From positions 1 to 11,548 of the forward strand of contig JBGAIL010000157.1 in NCBI GenBank assembly GCA_044225565.1: a stretch of 11,548 bases of DNA, written 5' to 3'. The notes under the pieces were generated by a model. That model worked only from the letters and a program-made list of their open reading frames with translations. It had not been told where the DNA came from and did not search any database. The position numbers were made by a program, and so were the translations under genes. Source of the stretch: CAVXAE01 sp044225565 (lineage in GTDB: Bacteria; Pseudomonadota; Gammaproteobacteria; Steroidobacterales; Steroidobacteraceae). This document shows positions 1 through 6,595 of this stretch, piece after piece (the stretch's first letter is position 1; each line of letters opens with the position of its first letter).

Positions 1-1
1 G

Positions 2-796
2 ATGGCTGAACGCAGCCGCGCGCGCGCCGAAGAAGCGAGACGAAACCTTCCCGAGGCACAACTGGTCGCCCGGGCATTACAGACTCCAGAGCCGCCGCGC
101 CTGCGGCGCACCGGCCGCGGCTTCGACCTCATCGCGGAGATCAAGCTGCGCTCGCCGGCAGTAGGGGCGCTCAAGTCTGTGGATGAGAGTATCGATGTGC
201 GCGCTGCGGCTTACGCGGCGGCCGGCGCGGCGGCGGTGTCCGTATTGACGGAGCCCAGCCGCTTCGACGGCTCGATGGCGCATCTCGAGTCCGCGGTCCG
301 CGCGCTCGCGCCTGCAAAGGTGCCGGCGATGCGCAAGGATTTCCTCGTCGATCCCTATCAGGTCGCGGAAGCGCGGCTGGCTGGCGCCGGCGGCGTGCTG
401 ATCATCCTGCGCATGCTCGCGCGACCGCAGCTCGAAGCGCTGATCGCGGCTGCACGCCGGTTGAAGCTGTTCGCGCTGCTCGAAGCGTTCGACGAGACGG
501 ACATCGAGCTCTCGCATCGCCTGCTCGAGGCCCAGGGCGGTGAAGGCCTGCTGGTCGGGGTGAACTGCCGTGATCTCGTCACGCTGCAGGTGGTGCCGGG
601 CCGTCTGGAGCAGCTCGCTTCATTGCTGCCCACCAGCGTGCCGCGGGTGGCCGAGAGCGGAGTGGGCACTGCGGCAGATGCCCGCAGCGCCTCGATGGCC
701 GGCTACGACATGGCGCTGGTCGGCAGCGCGTTGATGAAGGCCGGCGATCCCGCGGTGCTCGCCAGGGCCATGCTCGAAGCGGGACGCAAGCCGTGA
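2..796 (+). CDS. trpC: Indole-3-glycerol phosphate synthase TrpC (5' end probably cut)
   Basis: Converts carboxyphenylaminodeoxyribulose phosphate to indole-3-glycerol phosphate in tryptophan synthesis (cytoplasmic TIM barrel). Numbered from the ATG at base 2, the N-terminal IAEIK strand carries Glu46 and Lys48, followed by a SPAVG phosphate loop. MRKDF (110-114) holds the catalytic Lys112. GVNCRDL and RVAESGV are the usual later barrel strands. The 264 codons nearly match the usual length of about 260-270. However, the first visible residues already look like the middle of the N-terminal helix, and the ATG lies at the very edge. The true start is probably a few codons upstream, outside the window. 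The stop overlaps the GTG of trpF as GTGA. Identity is sure; the start is not. Confidence 0.95.
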   Translation: MAERSRARAEEARRNLPEAQLVARALQTPEPPRLRRTGRGFDLIAEIKLRSPAVGALKSVDESIDVRAAAYAAAGAAAVSVLTEPSRFDGSMAHLESAVRALAPAKVPAMRKDFLVDPYQVAEARLAGAGGVLIILRMLARPQLEALIAAARRLKLFALLEAFDETDIELSHRLLEAQGGEGLLVGVNCRDLVTLQVVPGRLEQLASLLPTSVPRVAESGVGTAADARSASMAGYDMALVGSALMKAGDPAVLARAMLEAGRKP

Positions 797-1398
797 GCGC
801 GCTGTGGATCAAGATATGCGGCATGACGACGCCCGAAGCCGTCGCCGAAGCGCTCGCGCAGAAGGTCGACGCCATCGGCTTCGTCTTCGCCGAATCACCG
901 CGACAGGTCACGGCCGCGAGGGCGGTGGAGCTTGCTGCGCCGGCGCGCGGCCGCGTTCAATGCATCGCCGTCACTCGCCATCCTACGCAGTCGTCGGTGG
1001 ATGAGATCGTGAGCGCCTTCAAGCCGGATGCCTTGCAGACGGACATCGAAGACCTTGCGCAGCTGCGGCTGCCACGGACGCTCGGCCTGCTTCCCGTCGT
1101 TCGCGAAGGCAATCCGCTGCCTCCCCGGTTTCCCGAGAGGCTTTTATATGAAGGCCAGGCCAGCGGCACTGGCGTGCCATTCGACTGGAGCGCCGCCCGC
1201 GACGTCGCACACCGCACGCAGCTCGTGCTCGCCGGCGGCCTGAATCCGGACAACGTCGGCGGCGCCATCGCCGGCATCCATCCCTTCGGCGTGGATGTCT
1301 CGAGCGGCGTGGAGCAGCGACGCGGCATCAAGTCACCCGAAAAGATCGCTCGATTCGTACGGGCCGTCAGGGCCTCCCGACAGGACACCATCCCATGA
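793..1398 (+). CDS. trpF: Phosphoribosylanthranilate isomerase TrpF
   Basis: Catalyses the Amadori rearrangement of phosphoribosylanthranilate to the TrpC substrate. At 201 aa it has the normal length for a stand-alone TrpF. IKICGM (6-11) carries the catalytic Cys9. GFVF.ESPRQV, the phosphate-binding LAGGLNPDNV and GVDVSSGVE near the C-terminus are all present. The GTG start overlaps the trpC stop by 4 bases, and the TGA stop overlaps the trpB ATG, so translation is probably coupled. Two family motifs deviate: the usual QLHG strand reads LQTD, and the strand that normally carries the catalytic Asp (LLDA/LLD) reads LLYEG followed by SGTG. I believe similar variants occur in some gammaproteobacterial TrpFs, but I cannot verify that here. 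Confidence 0.94.
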   Translation: MSALWIKICGMTTPEAVAEALAQKVDAIGFVFAESPRQVTAARAVELAAPARGRVQCIAVTRHPTQSSVDEIVSAFKPDALQTDIEDLAQLRLPRTLGLLPVVREGNPLPPRFPERLLYEGQASGTGVPFDWSAARDVAHRTQLVLAGGLNPDNVGGAIAGIHPFGVDVSSGVEQRRGIKSPEKIARFVRAVRASRQDTIP

Positions 1399-2684
1399 TC
1401 GCAACACTCGACATCGACCAGAAACGCCTGCTCGCCGACGAGGTGGCGGGCCGTTTGCCCGACGCCCGCGGGCGCTTCGGCCCGTTTGGCGGCCGCTACG
1501 TGCCGGAAACGCTCGTGCCGGCGCTCGACCGCCTGCAGGCCGGCGTCGATCGCCATCTGCACGATCCGGCCTTCCTCGAGGAATTCAACACCGAGCTGAA
1601 ATCCTGGGTCGGCCGGCCGACGCCGCTGACCCACGCTCACGAGTTGTCACGTCGGTGGGGCGCGCAGGTGTGGCTCAAGCGCGAGGACATGGCGCATACC
1701 GGCGCGCACAAGATCAACAACTCGCTGGGCCAGGTGCTGCTCGCGAAGAAACTCGGCGCGAAGCGCGTCATTGCGGAGACGGGCGCGGGCCAGCATGGCG
1801 TCGCATCCGCGGCGGCCTGTGCGCGCCTCGGCATGCCGTGCACCGTGTACATGGGCTCCGTGGACATGGAGCGCCAGGCGCCGAACGTCGGGCGAATGAA
1901 GCTGCTCGGCGCGACGGTGGTGCCGGTGACGAGCGGCGACAAGACTCTGCGCGCCGCGGTGGACGAAGCCTTGCGCGACTGGGTATCGGACCCGAACGGC
2001 ACGTACTACTGCCTGGGCTCCTCGATCGGCCCGCATCCTTACCCCTATCTGGTGCGTGAGCTGCAGGCAGTCATCGGGCGCGAGGCACGCGAACAGATGC
2101 TCGCGGTCAGCGGAAAGCTCCCGGACGTCGCCATCGCCTGCGTCGGTGGCGGCTCGAACGCCATCGGGCTCTATCACGCATTCGTACCGGACGAGCAGGT
2201 GAAGCTGCTCGGCTTCGAGGCGGGCGGCCGCGGCGGCGGGCTCGGCGAGAATGCCGCCTCGCTGACCTACGGGCGGCCCGGCGTGCTGCAGGGCTGCTAC
2301 TCGCTGCTGCTTCAGGACGATGACGGGCAGATCCAGGAGACGCATTCGGTGTCCGCGGGTCTCGACTATCCCGGGGTCGGGCCGGAGCATGCGCTGCTCC
2401 ACGCCACGGGGCGCGTGCACTACGACGCCATCGACGACGATACTGCGCTCGCGGCCATCGCCGAATGCTGCGCGGCGGAAGGCATCCTGCCGGCGATCGA
2501 GTCGGCGCATGCGCTCGCGGGCGCGAAGCGCTACGCGAAGGAACATCCAGGCGCGCTCATCCTCGTGGGACTTTCCGGACGAGGTGACAAGGACATGCCG
2601 ACTTTGCAGCGTACGCTGCTGGCCGACACGGATGCGGCGCACTCCGGCGCATCCGCCGGCGCGACGGGCGGGAGGCCGCAATGA
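1395..2684 (+). CDS. trpB: Tryptophan synthase beta chain TrpB
   Basis: PLP enzyme that condenses indole with serine to give tryptophan. It works as an alpha2-beta2 complex with TrpA, receiving indole through an internal tunnel. HTGAHKINNS (101-110) holds the PLP lysine Lys106. ETGAGQHGVA contains the catalytic Glu128. GGGSNA (251-256) binds the PLP phosphate, and a Ser in LVGLSGRGDKD near the C-terminus contacts the PLP ring nitrogen. At 429 aa it is about 30 longer than the E. coli protein. The difference is roughly 20 extra N-terminal residues before the conserved GRFGPFGGRYVPETL block and an Ala/Gly-rich C-terminal tail. The ATG at 1395 is preferred because it overlaps the trpF stop as ATGA. 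The stop likewise overlaps the trpA start. Confidence 0.97.
   Translation: MIATLDIDQKRLLADEVAGRLPDARGRFGPFGGRYVPETLVPALDRLQAGVDRHLHDPAFLEEFNTELKSWVGRPTPLTHAHELSRRWGAQVWLKREDMAHTGAHKINNSLGQVLLAKKLGAKRVIAETGAGQHGVASAAACARLGMPCTVYMGSVDMERQAPNVGRMKLLGATVVPVTSGDKTLRAAVDEALRDWVSDPNGTYYCLGSSIGPHPYPYLVRELQAVIGREAREQMLAVSGKLPDVAIACVGGGSNAIGLYHAFVPDEQVKLLGFEAGGRGGGLGENAASLTYGRPGVLQGCYSLLLQDDDGQIQETHSVSAGLDYPGVGPEHALLHATGRVHYDAIDDDTALAAIAECCAAEGILPAIESAHALAGAKRYAKEHPGALILVGLSGRGDKDMPTLQRTLLADTDAAHSGASAGATGGRPQ
2670..2675 (+). promoter_or_regulatory. Ribosome binding site of trpA
   Basis: GGGAGG lies 5 bases before the trpA ATG and inside the last codons of trpB. It fixes the trpA start at 2681. It suggests that trpA is both coupled to trpB through the ATGA overlap and independently loaded with ribosomes. 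Confidence 0.7.
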
Positions 2685-3421
2685 GCTCCACCGAACTCAT
2701 CTCCAATGCGATCCGTGGCGCCGCGAAGCGGGGCGGCCCGGCGATCGTCGCGTACGTCACCGCCGGCTTTCCGACGAAAGCGGGATTCCTCGAGCAGCTG
2801 GCGAAGGTGGGCGAGGCGGCCGACGTCATCGAGATCGGCGTGCCGTTCAGCGATCCCATGGCGGACGGCACCACCATCCAGCGCTCGAGTCGCGAGGCAC
2901 TGGCGCAAGGTGTGTCGCTACGATGGATCCTGGAGCAACTCGCCTCCCTCGGGGCGCGCCGACCCGCGGCGCCCCTGCTGCTCATGAGCTATCTCAACCC
3001 GCTGCTCGCGTACGGTCTCGACCGGCTGCCCGAGGATGCGGCGCGCGCCGGCATCAGCGGCTTCATCGTTCCTGACCTGCCTTACGAGGAATGCGCAGAG
3101 CTGCGCGATGCGCTGAACGCGCGCGACGTGGTGCTCGTTCAGTTCGTCACGCCGGTCACGCCCGTCGAGCGCATGAAAAAGCTCTGCGCGGCGGGGCAGG
3201 GCTTCATCTATGCGGTGACGATGACGGGCACCACGGGCAAGAACGTCGCCGTGCCTCAGGAGGCGCTCGACTATTTCGGCCAGGTGCGCAAGCTGTCCAC
3301 GGTGCCGGTATGCGCCGGTTTCGGCATTCGAAGCCGTGAGCAGGTGGCGCGACTCAGCGGCCACGTGGATGGCGTGATCGTCGGCTCGGCACTCGTGGAA
3401 AATGGACGCTCGCGGCGCTGA
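2681..3421 (+). CDS. trpA: Tryptophan synthase alpha chain TrpA, C-terminally truncated
   Basis: Cleaves indole-3-glycerol phosphate to indole, which passes to TrpB. The catalytic pair is present as Glu51 (VIEIGVPFSDP) and Asp62 (MADGTTIQ), matching E. coli Glu49 and Asp60. The loop-6 region reads TGTTGKN, and the phosphate site is GVIVGS (Gly235-Ser236). After GSALVE the family normally continues with a last barrel helix of some 20-30 residues. Here it ends within six unrelated residues (NGRSRR) at codon 246, against about 268 in E. coli. From about base 3400 the DNA, in another frame, encodes the first membrane helix of the downstream MFS transporter. The last helix of the TIM barrel is therefore missing. 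Function is doubtful unless this is an assembly artefact. Identity is certain. Confidence 0.93.
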   Translation: MSSTELISNAIRGAAKRGGPAIVAYVTAGFPTKAGFLEQLAKVGEAADVIEIGVPFSDPMADGTTIQRSSREALAQGVSLRWILEQLASLGARRPAAPLLLMSYLNPLLAYGLDRLPEDAARAGISGFIVPDLPYEECAELRDALNARDVVLVQFVTPVTPVERMKKLCAAGQGFIYAVTMTGTTGKNVAVPQEALDYFGQVRKLSTVPVCAGFGIRSREQVARLSGHVDGVIVGSALVENGRSRR

Positions 3422-3435
3422 TCGCGGGCCTGGCG

Positions 3436-4569
3436 ATGGTCAGTCCCTTCTCCATCGATACGTTCTTTCCCTCGTTCCGCGCCATCTCCGCGGAGTTCCA
3501 CCTCACGGACTGGCAGATCCAGCAGACCATCACGGTCTACATGCTGCCCTACGCCGTGATGGCGCTGGTGCACGGCCCCATCTCCGATGCGATCGGGCGG
3601 CGCCCCGTCGTGATCGTCGGCATCTTCCTCTATGCGCTTTCGTCCGCCGTGTGCGCCTTCGCGCCGAGCTTCACGGTGTTGCTGGTCTGTCGCGCCGTCC
3701 AGGGAATGACGGCAGGCGCGGGCCTCGTGGTCGGCCGCGCCGTGATCCGCGATCTGCACGAAGGCCCGCAGGCGCAACGACTGATGGCCACGATCACCAT
3801 GATCTTCGGTATCGCTCCCGCGATCGCGCCCGTGATCGGTGGCTGGATCCACGTGGCCCTCGGCTGGCGCAGCGTGTTCGGCTTCATGGTGCTGCTCGGC
3901 CTCGCGCTCATGCTCGCGAGCTGGGTGCGCCTGCCGGAGACACACCCGCATTCGCGCCGCGTGCCGTTCGATCTGCGCCGGCTCGCCGCGACGTCGTGGC
4001 GCATCCTCTCGGACCGGCATTTCCAGCTGCTGGCGCTGGCGAGCGGCATCAATTTCGCGACGATGCTGGTGCTGGTCGGCGCCGCGCCCGCCATCGTGCT
4101 GGATCACTGGCATCTGAAGGAGACGCAGTTCGCGTACCTCTTCGTGCCGCTCATCATCGGCTTCACGCTGGGCGCCGGCGCTTCCGGCCGGCTGGCGGGA
4201 CGGGTCGCGCCCGCCAGGCAGGTGGAGGCGGGCTTCGCATTCCTGCTCGCCGGCACGGGCCTGCTGCTCGCATTGCATGTTTCGATGCCCCGGCCGCCGC
4301 TGCTCCTGCAGCACTTCGCCATCGTGCTGCTCGCGACCGGCGTGCAGCTCGTCTTCCCGGTGCTGACCTTGCGCATCCTGGACCTCTTCCCCCATCACCG
4401 GGGCTCGGTCTCCTCGGCGCAATCCTTCGTCTCGCTGGTGTTCTCCAGCCTGGTCATGGGCATGGTGGTCCCGATGCTCAGCCATTCGTTCGCGCTGCTC
4501 GCGGCCGGTGCCTTCACGCTGGCGTTGCTCGCGTTCGGATGCTGGCGCCTCGCGGCCCGCCGGGGTTAG
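3436..4569 (+). CDS. MFS multidrug transporter, Bcr/CflA type, start region damaged
   Basis: Predicted inner-membrane drug:H+ antiporter. Hydrophobic segments alternate along the whole 377 codons, consistent with about 12 helices. The helix 2-3 loop has MFS motif A (GPISDAIGRRP, residues 47-57). FGIAPAIAPVIGG (124-136) is the antiporter motif C, and PFSIDTFFPSF near the N-terminus is typical of Bcr/CflA proteins. The only in-frame ATG (3436) falls inside the first membrane helix. In the same frame, the bases just upstream (3403-3435) encode WTLAALIAGLA, which clearly belongs to that helix. No ATG, GTG or TTG exists between there and the in-frame stop at 3337-3339. The gene has thus lost its natural start by fusion to truncated trpA, or one base is missing from the sequence. 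The substrate is unknown. Confidence 0.88.
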   Translation: MVSPFSIDTFFPSFRAISAEFHLTDWQIQQTITVYMLPYAVMALVHGPISDAIGRRPVVIVGIFLYALSSAVCAFAPSFTVLLVCRAVQGMTAGAGLVVGRAVIRDLHEGPQAQRLMATITMIFGIAPAIAPVIGGWIHVALGWRSVFGFMVLLGLALMLASWVRLPETHPHSRRVPFDLRRLAATSWRILSDRHFQLLALASGINFATMLVLVGAAPAIVLDHWHLKETQFAYLFVPLIIGFTLGAGASGRLAGRVAPARQVEAGFAFLLAGTGLLLALHVSMPRPPLLLQHFAIVLLATGVQLVFPVLTLRILDLFPHHRGSVSSAQSFVSLVFSSLVMGMVVPMLSHSFALLAAGAFTLALLAFGCWRLAARRG

Positions 4570-4571
4570 AT

Positions 4572-4591
4572 TGACGCTCCCATGAGCGTCA
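4572..4591 (+). promoter_or_regulatory. Hairpin over the start codon of the hotdog gene
   Basis: TGACGCTC and GAGCGTCA form a perfect 8-bp stem with a 4-base loop (CCAT). It begins three bases after the stop of the MFS gene and contains the ATG of the next gene. It has no T-run, so it is not a classical terminator. It could hinder initiation at that ATG, or it may be chance in GC-rich DNA. Confidence 0.35.
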
Positions 4592-5292
4592 TCAGCATCG
4601 CCCGCTGCTTCTGTGGCCCGCCGTCATCGGCCAACGGGGGCTACTTTGCGGGACGCGTCAGCAATCTTTCTTCGCGCATGCTCACGGTGAGACTCAACAA
4701 GCCGCCTCCGCTCGAGACGGAGTTGGAGGTGGCGGAGCTGAGCGACGGCTCGCTGGAAGTGCGGCATGAGGGAGAGGTCGTCGCGCAAGGCCGTCCCGCG
4801 GAGCTCGATCTCATCGTGCCGGCGCCCCCGGCTTATGTCGAAGCCGTGGAAGGCTCGCGGCACTACTACGGGTTCAAGGAGCACGCTTTTCCGAGCTGCT
4901 TCGTGTGCGGCACCGCCCGGGAGCGCGGCGACGGCTTGCGCATCTTCGCGGGCGCCGTCGGCGAGAAGGGCCTGGTCGCCGCACCCTGGCTGCCCGAGCC
5001 TTTCCTCGACCGGGGCGACGGCAAGGTGAAGCCGGAGTTCATGACCGCGGCGCTGGATTGTCCCGGCTACGCCGCCGTCAATCGCGGGGCGCCGATGCTG
5101 CTGGGGGAGATCACCGCGCACATCGATCGCTGCGCGCGCATCGGCGAGCCCTGCGTCGTCATCGGCTGGCACATCTCGACCCAGGGACGCCGGCATCTGG
5201 CGGGAACCGCGCTGTTTGATTACGACGGCGAGCTGTGCGGGCGCGCGCAAGCCACCTGGATCGAGCTCAAGGATCCGAGCCTGTTCAAGTGA
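4582..5292 (+). CDS. Double-hotdog, thioesterase-like protein of unknown substrate
   Basis: 236 aa, cytoplasmic, no signal peptide. The N-terminal half has the hotdog-type segment CGPPSSANGGYFAGRVS (11-27) followed by short beta strands. The middle has the FPSCFVCGTARERGDGLRIF block (103-122), resembling the CFVCG...GLxL block seen at the start of many PaaI/4HBT-like hotdog proteins. The C-terminal half (150-228) again reads like a hotdog unit, with a central helix (EFMTAALDCPGYAAV) and strands ending ALFDYDGELCGRAQATWIEL. I infer a single-chain double hotdog. Acyl-CoA thioester hydrolysis or acyl-CoA binding is plausible, but no substrate can be read from the sequence. The ATG lies 12 bases after the MFS gene, with no clear Shine-Dalgarno sequence and inside a hairpin. 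Confidence 0.72.
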   Translation: MSVISIARCFCGPPSSANGGYFAGRVSNLSSRMLTVRLNKPPPLETELEVAELSDGSLEVRHEGEVVAQGRPAELDLIVPAPPAYVEAVEGSRHYYGFKEHAFPSCFVCGTARERGDGLRIFAGAVGEKGLVAAPWLPEPFLDRGDGKVKPEFMTAALDCPGYAAVNRGAPMLLGEITAHIDRCARIGEPCVVIGWHISTQGRRHLAGTALFDYDGELCGRAQATWIELKDPSLFK

Positions 5293-5327
5293 GCCGGATT
5301 CGGGCAAGCCCGCCCTCCGATGCCCCA

Positions 5328-5366
5328 CGCCCACGGTCGCGCCAGCCTGCGCCGAGTCCGTGGGCG
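5328..5366. terminator. Inverted repeat between convergent hotdog and CBS genes
   Basis: CGCCCACGG (5328-5336) and CCGTGGGCG (5358-5366) are perfect 9-base arms around a 21-base loop. They lie in the 116-bp gap between two genes that end towards each other. The right arm is followed by a pyrimidine-rich stretch (CTCTGAAACTCTTTCC) rather than a clean T-run. Position suggests a transcription terminator, mainly for the + strand gene. Support is weak. Confidence 0.35.
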
Positions 5367-5408
5367 CTCTGAAACTCTTTCCTCGCGCTTTCCAACCTTA
5401 CCGTGTGC

Positions 5409-5843
5409 TCAGGCGTTATGTTGACCGCCTGGGCGCGAGATCGCCTGAAGGGCCTCGCCCGCCGTGCGTGGCCGACGATCCCGGGCGATGTCCGCCAGCG
5501 AGACGATACCGACCAGGCGCTCCTCGCGGTCGACCACCGGCAGGCGGCGGATCTGCAGGTCCGCCATGGTATCGGCGACGTCGTCCACGTCGTCGTAGTC
5601 GTGGACATATTTGACGCCGGGGCTCATGGCCTCGCGCACGTGCGTGCTGCCTGGATCGAGTCCCCGTGCCACGGCGCGCACCGCTATGTCGCGATCCGTG
5701 ATCACGCCGATCACGCGGTTGCCTTCGTCGATGGCGGGAAGCACGCCGACGTCCGTGCGGCTCATAGTCTGAGCCGCCTCCTGGAGGGAAGCCTCCGGAG
5801 CAACCGTCTCCACGTCCTGTGTCATGACCTCGCTGACTTTCAT
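5409..5843 (-). CDS. Two-CBS-domain protein
   Basis: 144 aa made almost entirely of one pair of CBS domains (Bateman module). CBS1 runs about 8-60 (MTQDVETVAPEASL to GVITDRDIAVRAV). CBS2 runs about 73-125 (MSPGVKYVHDYDDV to RRLPVVDREERLVGIVSLADIA). Each ends with the characteristic GV/GIVT/SxxDI strand-helix that contacts adenosyl ligands. Such stand-alone modules usually sense AMP, ATP, SAM or similar nucleotides; the ligand and partner are unknown here. The frame stays open for 40 more codons upstream, but the start MKVSEVM is chosen because a strong GAGGAG lies six bases ahead and the CBS fold begins there. The gene is convergent with the hotdog gene and divergent from the DUF2058 gene. 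Confidence 0.9.
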   Translation of the reverse strand: MKVSEVMTQDVETVAPEASLQEAAQTMSRTDVGVLPAIDEGNRVIGVITDRDIAVRAVARGLDPGSTHVREAMSPGVKYVHDYDDVDDVADTMADLQIRRLPVVDREERLVGIVSLADIARDRRPRTAGEALQAISRPGGQHNA

Positions 5844-5848
5844 ACCGG

Positions 5849-5854
5849 CTCCTC
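5849..5854 (-). promoter_or_regulatory. Ribosome binding site of the CBS-domain gene
   Basis: On the minus strand GAGGAG stands five bases before the ATG at 5843. This decides the start in favour of the 144-codon form over the longer open frame. Confidence 0.75.
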
Positions 5855-5864
5855 GTGCGTAAGA

Positions 5865-5878
5865 GGCGGATCTCCGCC
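5865..5878. promoter_or_regulatory. Short inverted repeat in the divergent CBS/DUF2058 gap
   Basis: GGCGGA-TC-TCCGCC has 6-base arms and lies in the 133-bp gap between divergent genes, about 22 bases upstream of the CBS start. It could be an operator or a leader hairpin. The arms are short and GC-rich, so chance is likely. Confidence 0.2.
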
Positions 5879-5965
5879 CATCGACCGGCTTTCCAGCAAG
5901 TATCGTGCGCAGCCCTGCCGACAGCCTTGTGTAAGATGCGCATCCCTTTGGTCTCGTCGGCATCC

Positions 5966-5970
5966 GAGGA
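5966..5970 (+). promoter_or_regulatory. Ribosome binding site of the DUF2058 gene
   Basis: GAGGA stands six bases before the GTG at 5977. It supports that GTG as the start. Confidence 0.6.
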
Positions 5971-5976
5971 CGTTCC

Positions 5977-6516
5977 GTGAGCTCTTCACTCCGCGATCAG
6001 CTGATCCAGGCCGGTCTCGCCACCGAGAAGCGGGCCCGGCAGATCGAGCAGCAGCAACGGCCGCGGGGCGAGGGTGGGCGCAGGCCCGCGGCGACGACGC
6101 ATCCCCATCAGAAGGACGCCGCCCGGCAGGCGCAGGCCCAGAAGGCTGCCCGTGATCAGGAGCTGAACCGCCAGCAACAGATCAAGGCGGAGAAGAAGGC
6201 GCGTCGTGCCGAGGTGCGCCAGCTCGTCGAGCAGGCCAAGCTCCCCCGCGTGGAGAGCGAGGACCGCTTCAACTTCGTCGACGAGCGCAAGATCCACTAT
6301 GTGCTGGTGGATGCCGTGTTGCGGGAGCGGTTGAACCGCGGGGAGCTTGCCATCGCGCGCAGCGGCTCGCGCTACGAGATCGTGCCCGCGGAGGCCGCTG
6401 CTCGCATTCGTGAGCGGGATGCCAACGCCATCATCAAGCTTCCCGATGTCACGGCCTCCGCCGCTGCGGACGATCCGTACAAGGACTTCCAGGTTCCCGA
6501 CGATCTGAGGTGGTAG
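5977..6516 (+). CDS. DUF2058 (YaiL-like) protein
   Basis: 179 aa, soluble and highly charged. The N-terminus SSLRDQLIQAGLATEKRARQ (2-21) matches the family pattern of a short helix with a QLLxAGLV motif. Residues 45-88 are a Lys/Arg/Gln/Ala-rich, probably coiled-coil helix. The C-terminal part (95-179) is the globular section: YNF-like FNFVDERKIHYVLVD, GELAIAR, YEIVPAEAA..I, and the terminal DDPYKDFQVPDDLRW, close to the DDPYADYQIPDDLMW ending of E. coli YaiL. The family is mostly gammaproteobacterial. It is sometimes annotated as nucleoprotein/polynucleotide-associated, but the function is not established. The start is GTG with a GAGGA site. It converges on ubiB across a 79-bp gap. Confidence 0.9.
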   Translation: MSSSLRDQLIQAGLATEKRARQIEQQQRPRGEGGRRPAATTHPHQKDAARQAQAQKAARDQELNRQQQIKAEKKARRAEVRQLVEQAKLPRVESEDRFNFVDERKIHYVLVDAVLRERLNRGELAIARSGSRYEIVPAEAAARIRERDANAIIKLPDVTASAAADDPYKDFQVPDDLRW

Positions 6517-6529
6517 GCGGACAGAGCCC

Positions 6530-6553
6530 GCTCGCACGGCGAGCGACTCGCCG
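6530..6553. terminator. Overlapping hairpins between convergent DUF2058 and ubiB genes
   Basis: Two mutually exclusive perfect stems overlap here: GCTCGC-ACG-GCGAGC (6530-6544) and CGGCGAG-CGA-CTCGCCG (6537-6553). They fill the short gap between two converging genes, where a bidirectional terminator would be expected. No T-run follows on either strand. Any termination would be non-canonical. Confidence 0.3.
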
Positions 6554-6595
6554 CCGTTGCATCGACGGTCCTGGCGCGGGGCTCGATCGGGCCCA

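Noticed and set aside
3271..4485. 404-codon open frame on the minus strand opposite the MFS gene, rich in His, Arg, Asp and Glu
   Set aside because: Its composition is what GC-rich antisense reading gives. The opposite strand carries a clear MFS protein with motifs A and C.
3402..4574. 390-codon plus-strand frame beginning with an ATG right at the trpA/MFS junction
   Set aside because: The translation is Arg/Ala/Gly-rich noise, while the neighbouring frame encodes membrane helices. The ATG is tempting but is in the wrong frame.
5304..5323. CGGGCAAGCCCG near the hotdog stop as a terminator
   Set aside because: The stem is only 4-5 bp with almost no loop and no T-run. The longer inverted repeat downstream is the better candidate.
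5932..5937. TAAGAT as a -10 box for the DUF2058 gene
   Set aside because: No -35-like hexamer at 16-18 bp and no extended -10, so it is too weak to list.
5844..5963. Forty extra N-terminal codons in frame with the CBS-domain protein
   Set aside because: A strong GAGGAG site and the beginning of the CBS fold both point to the internal ATG at 5843. The extra residues look like untranslated leader.
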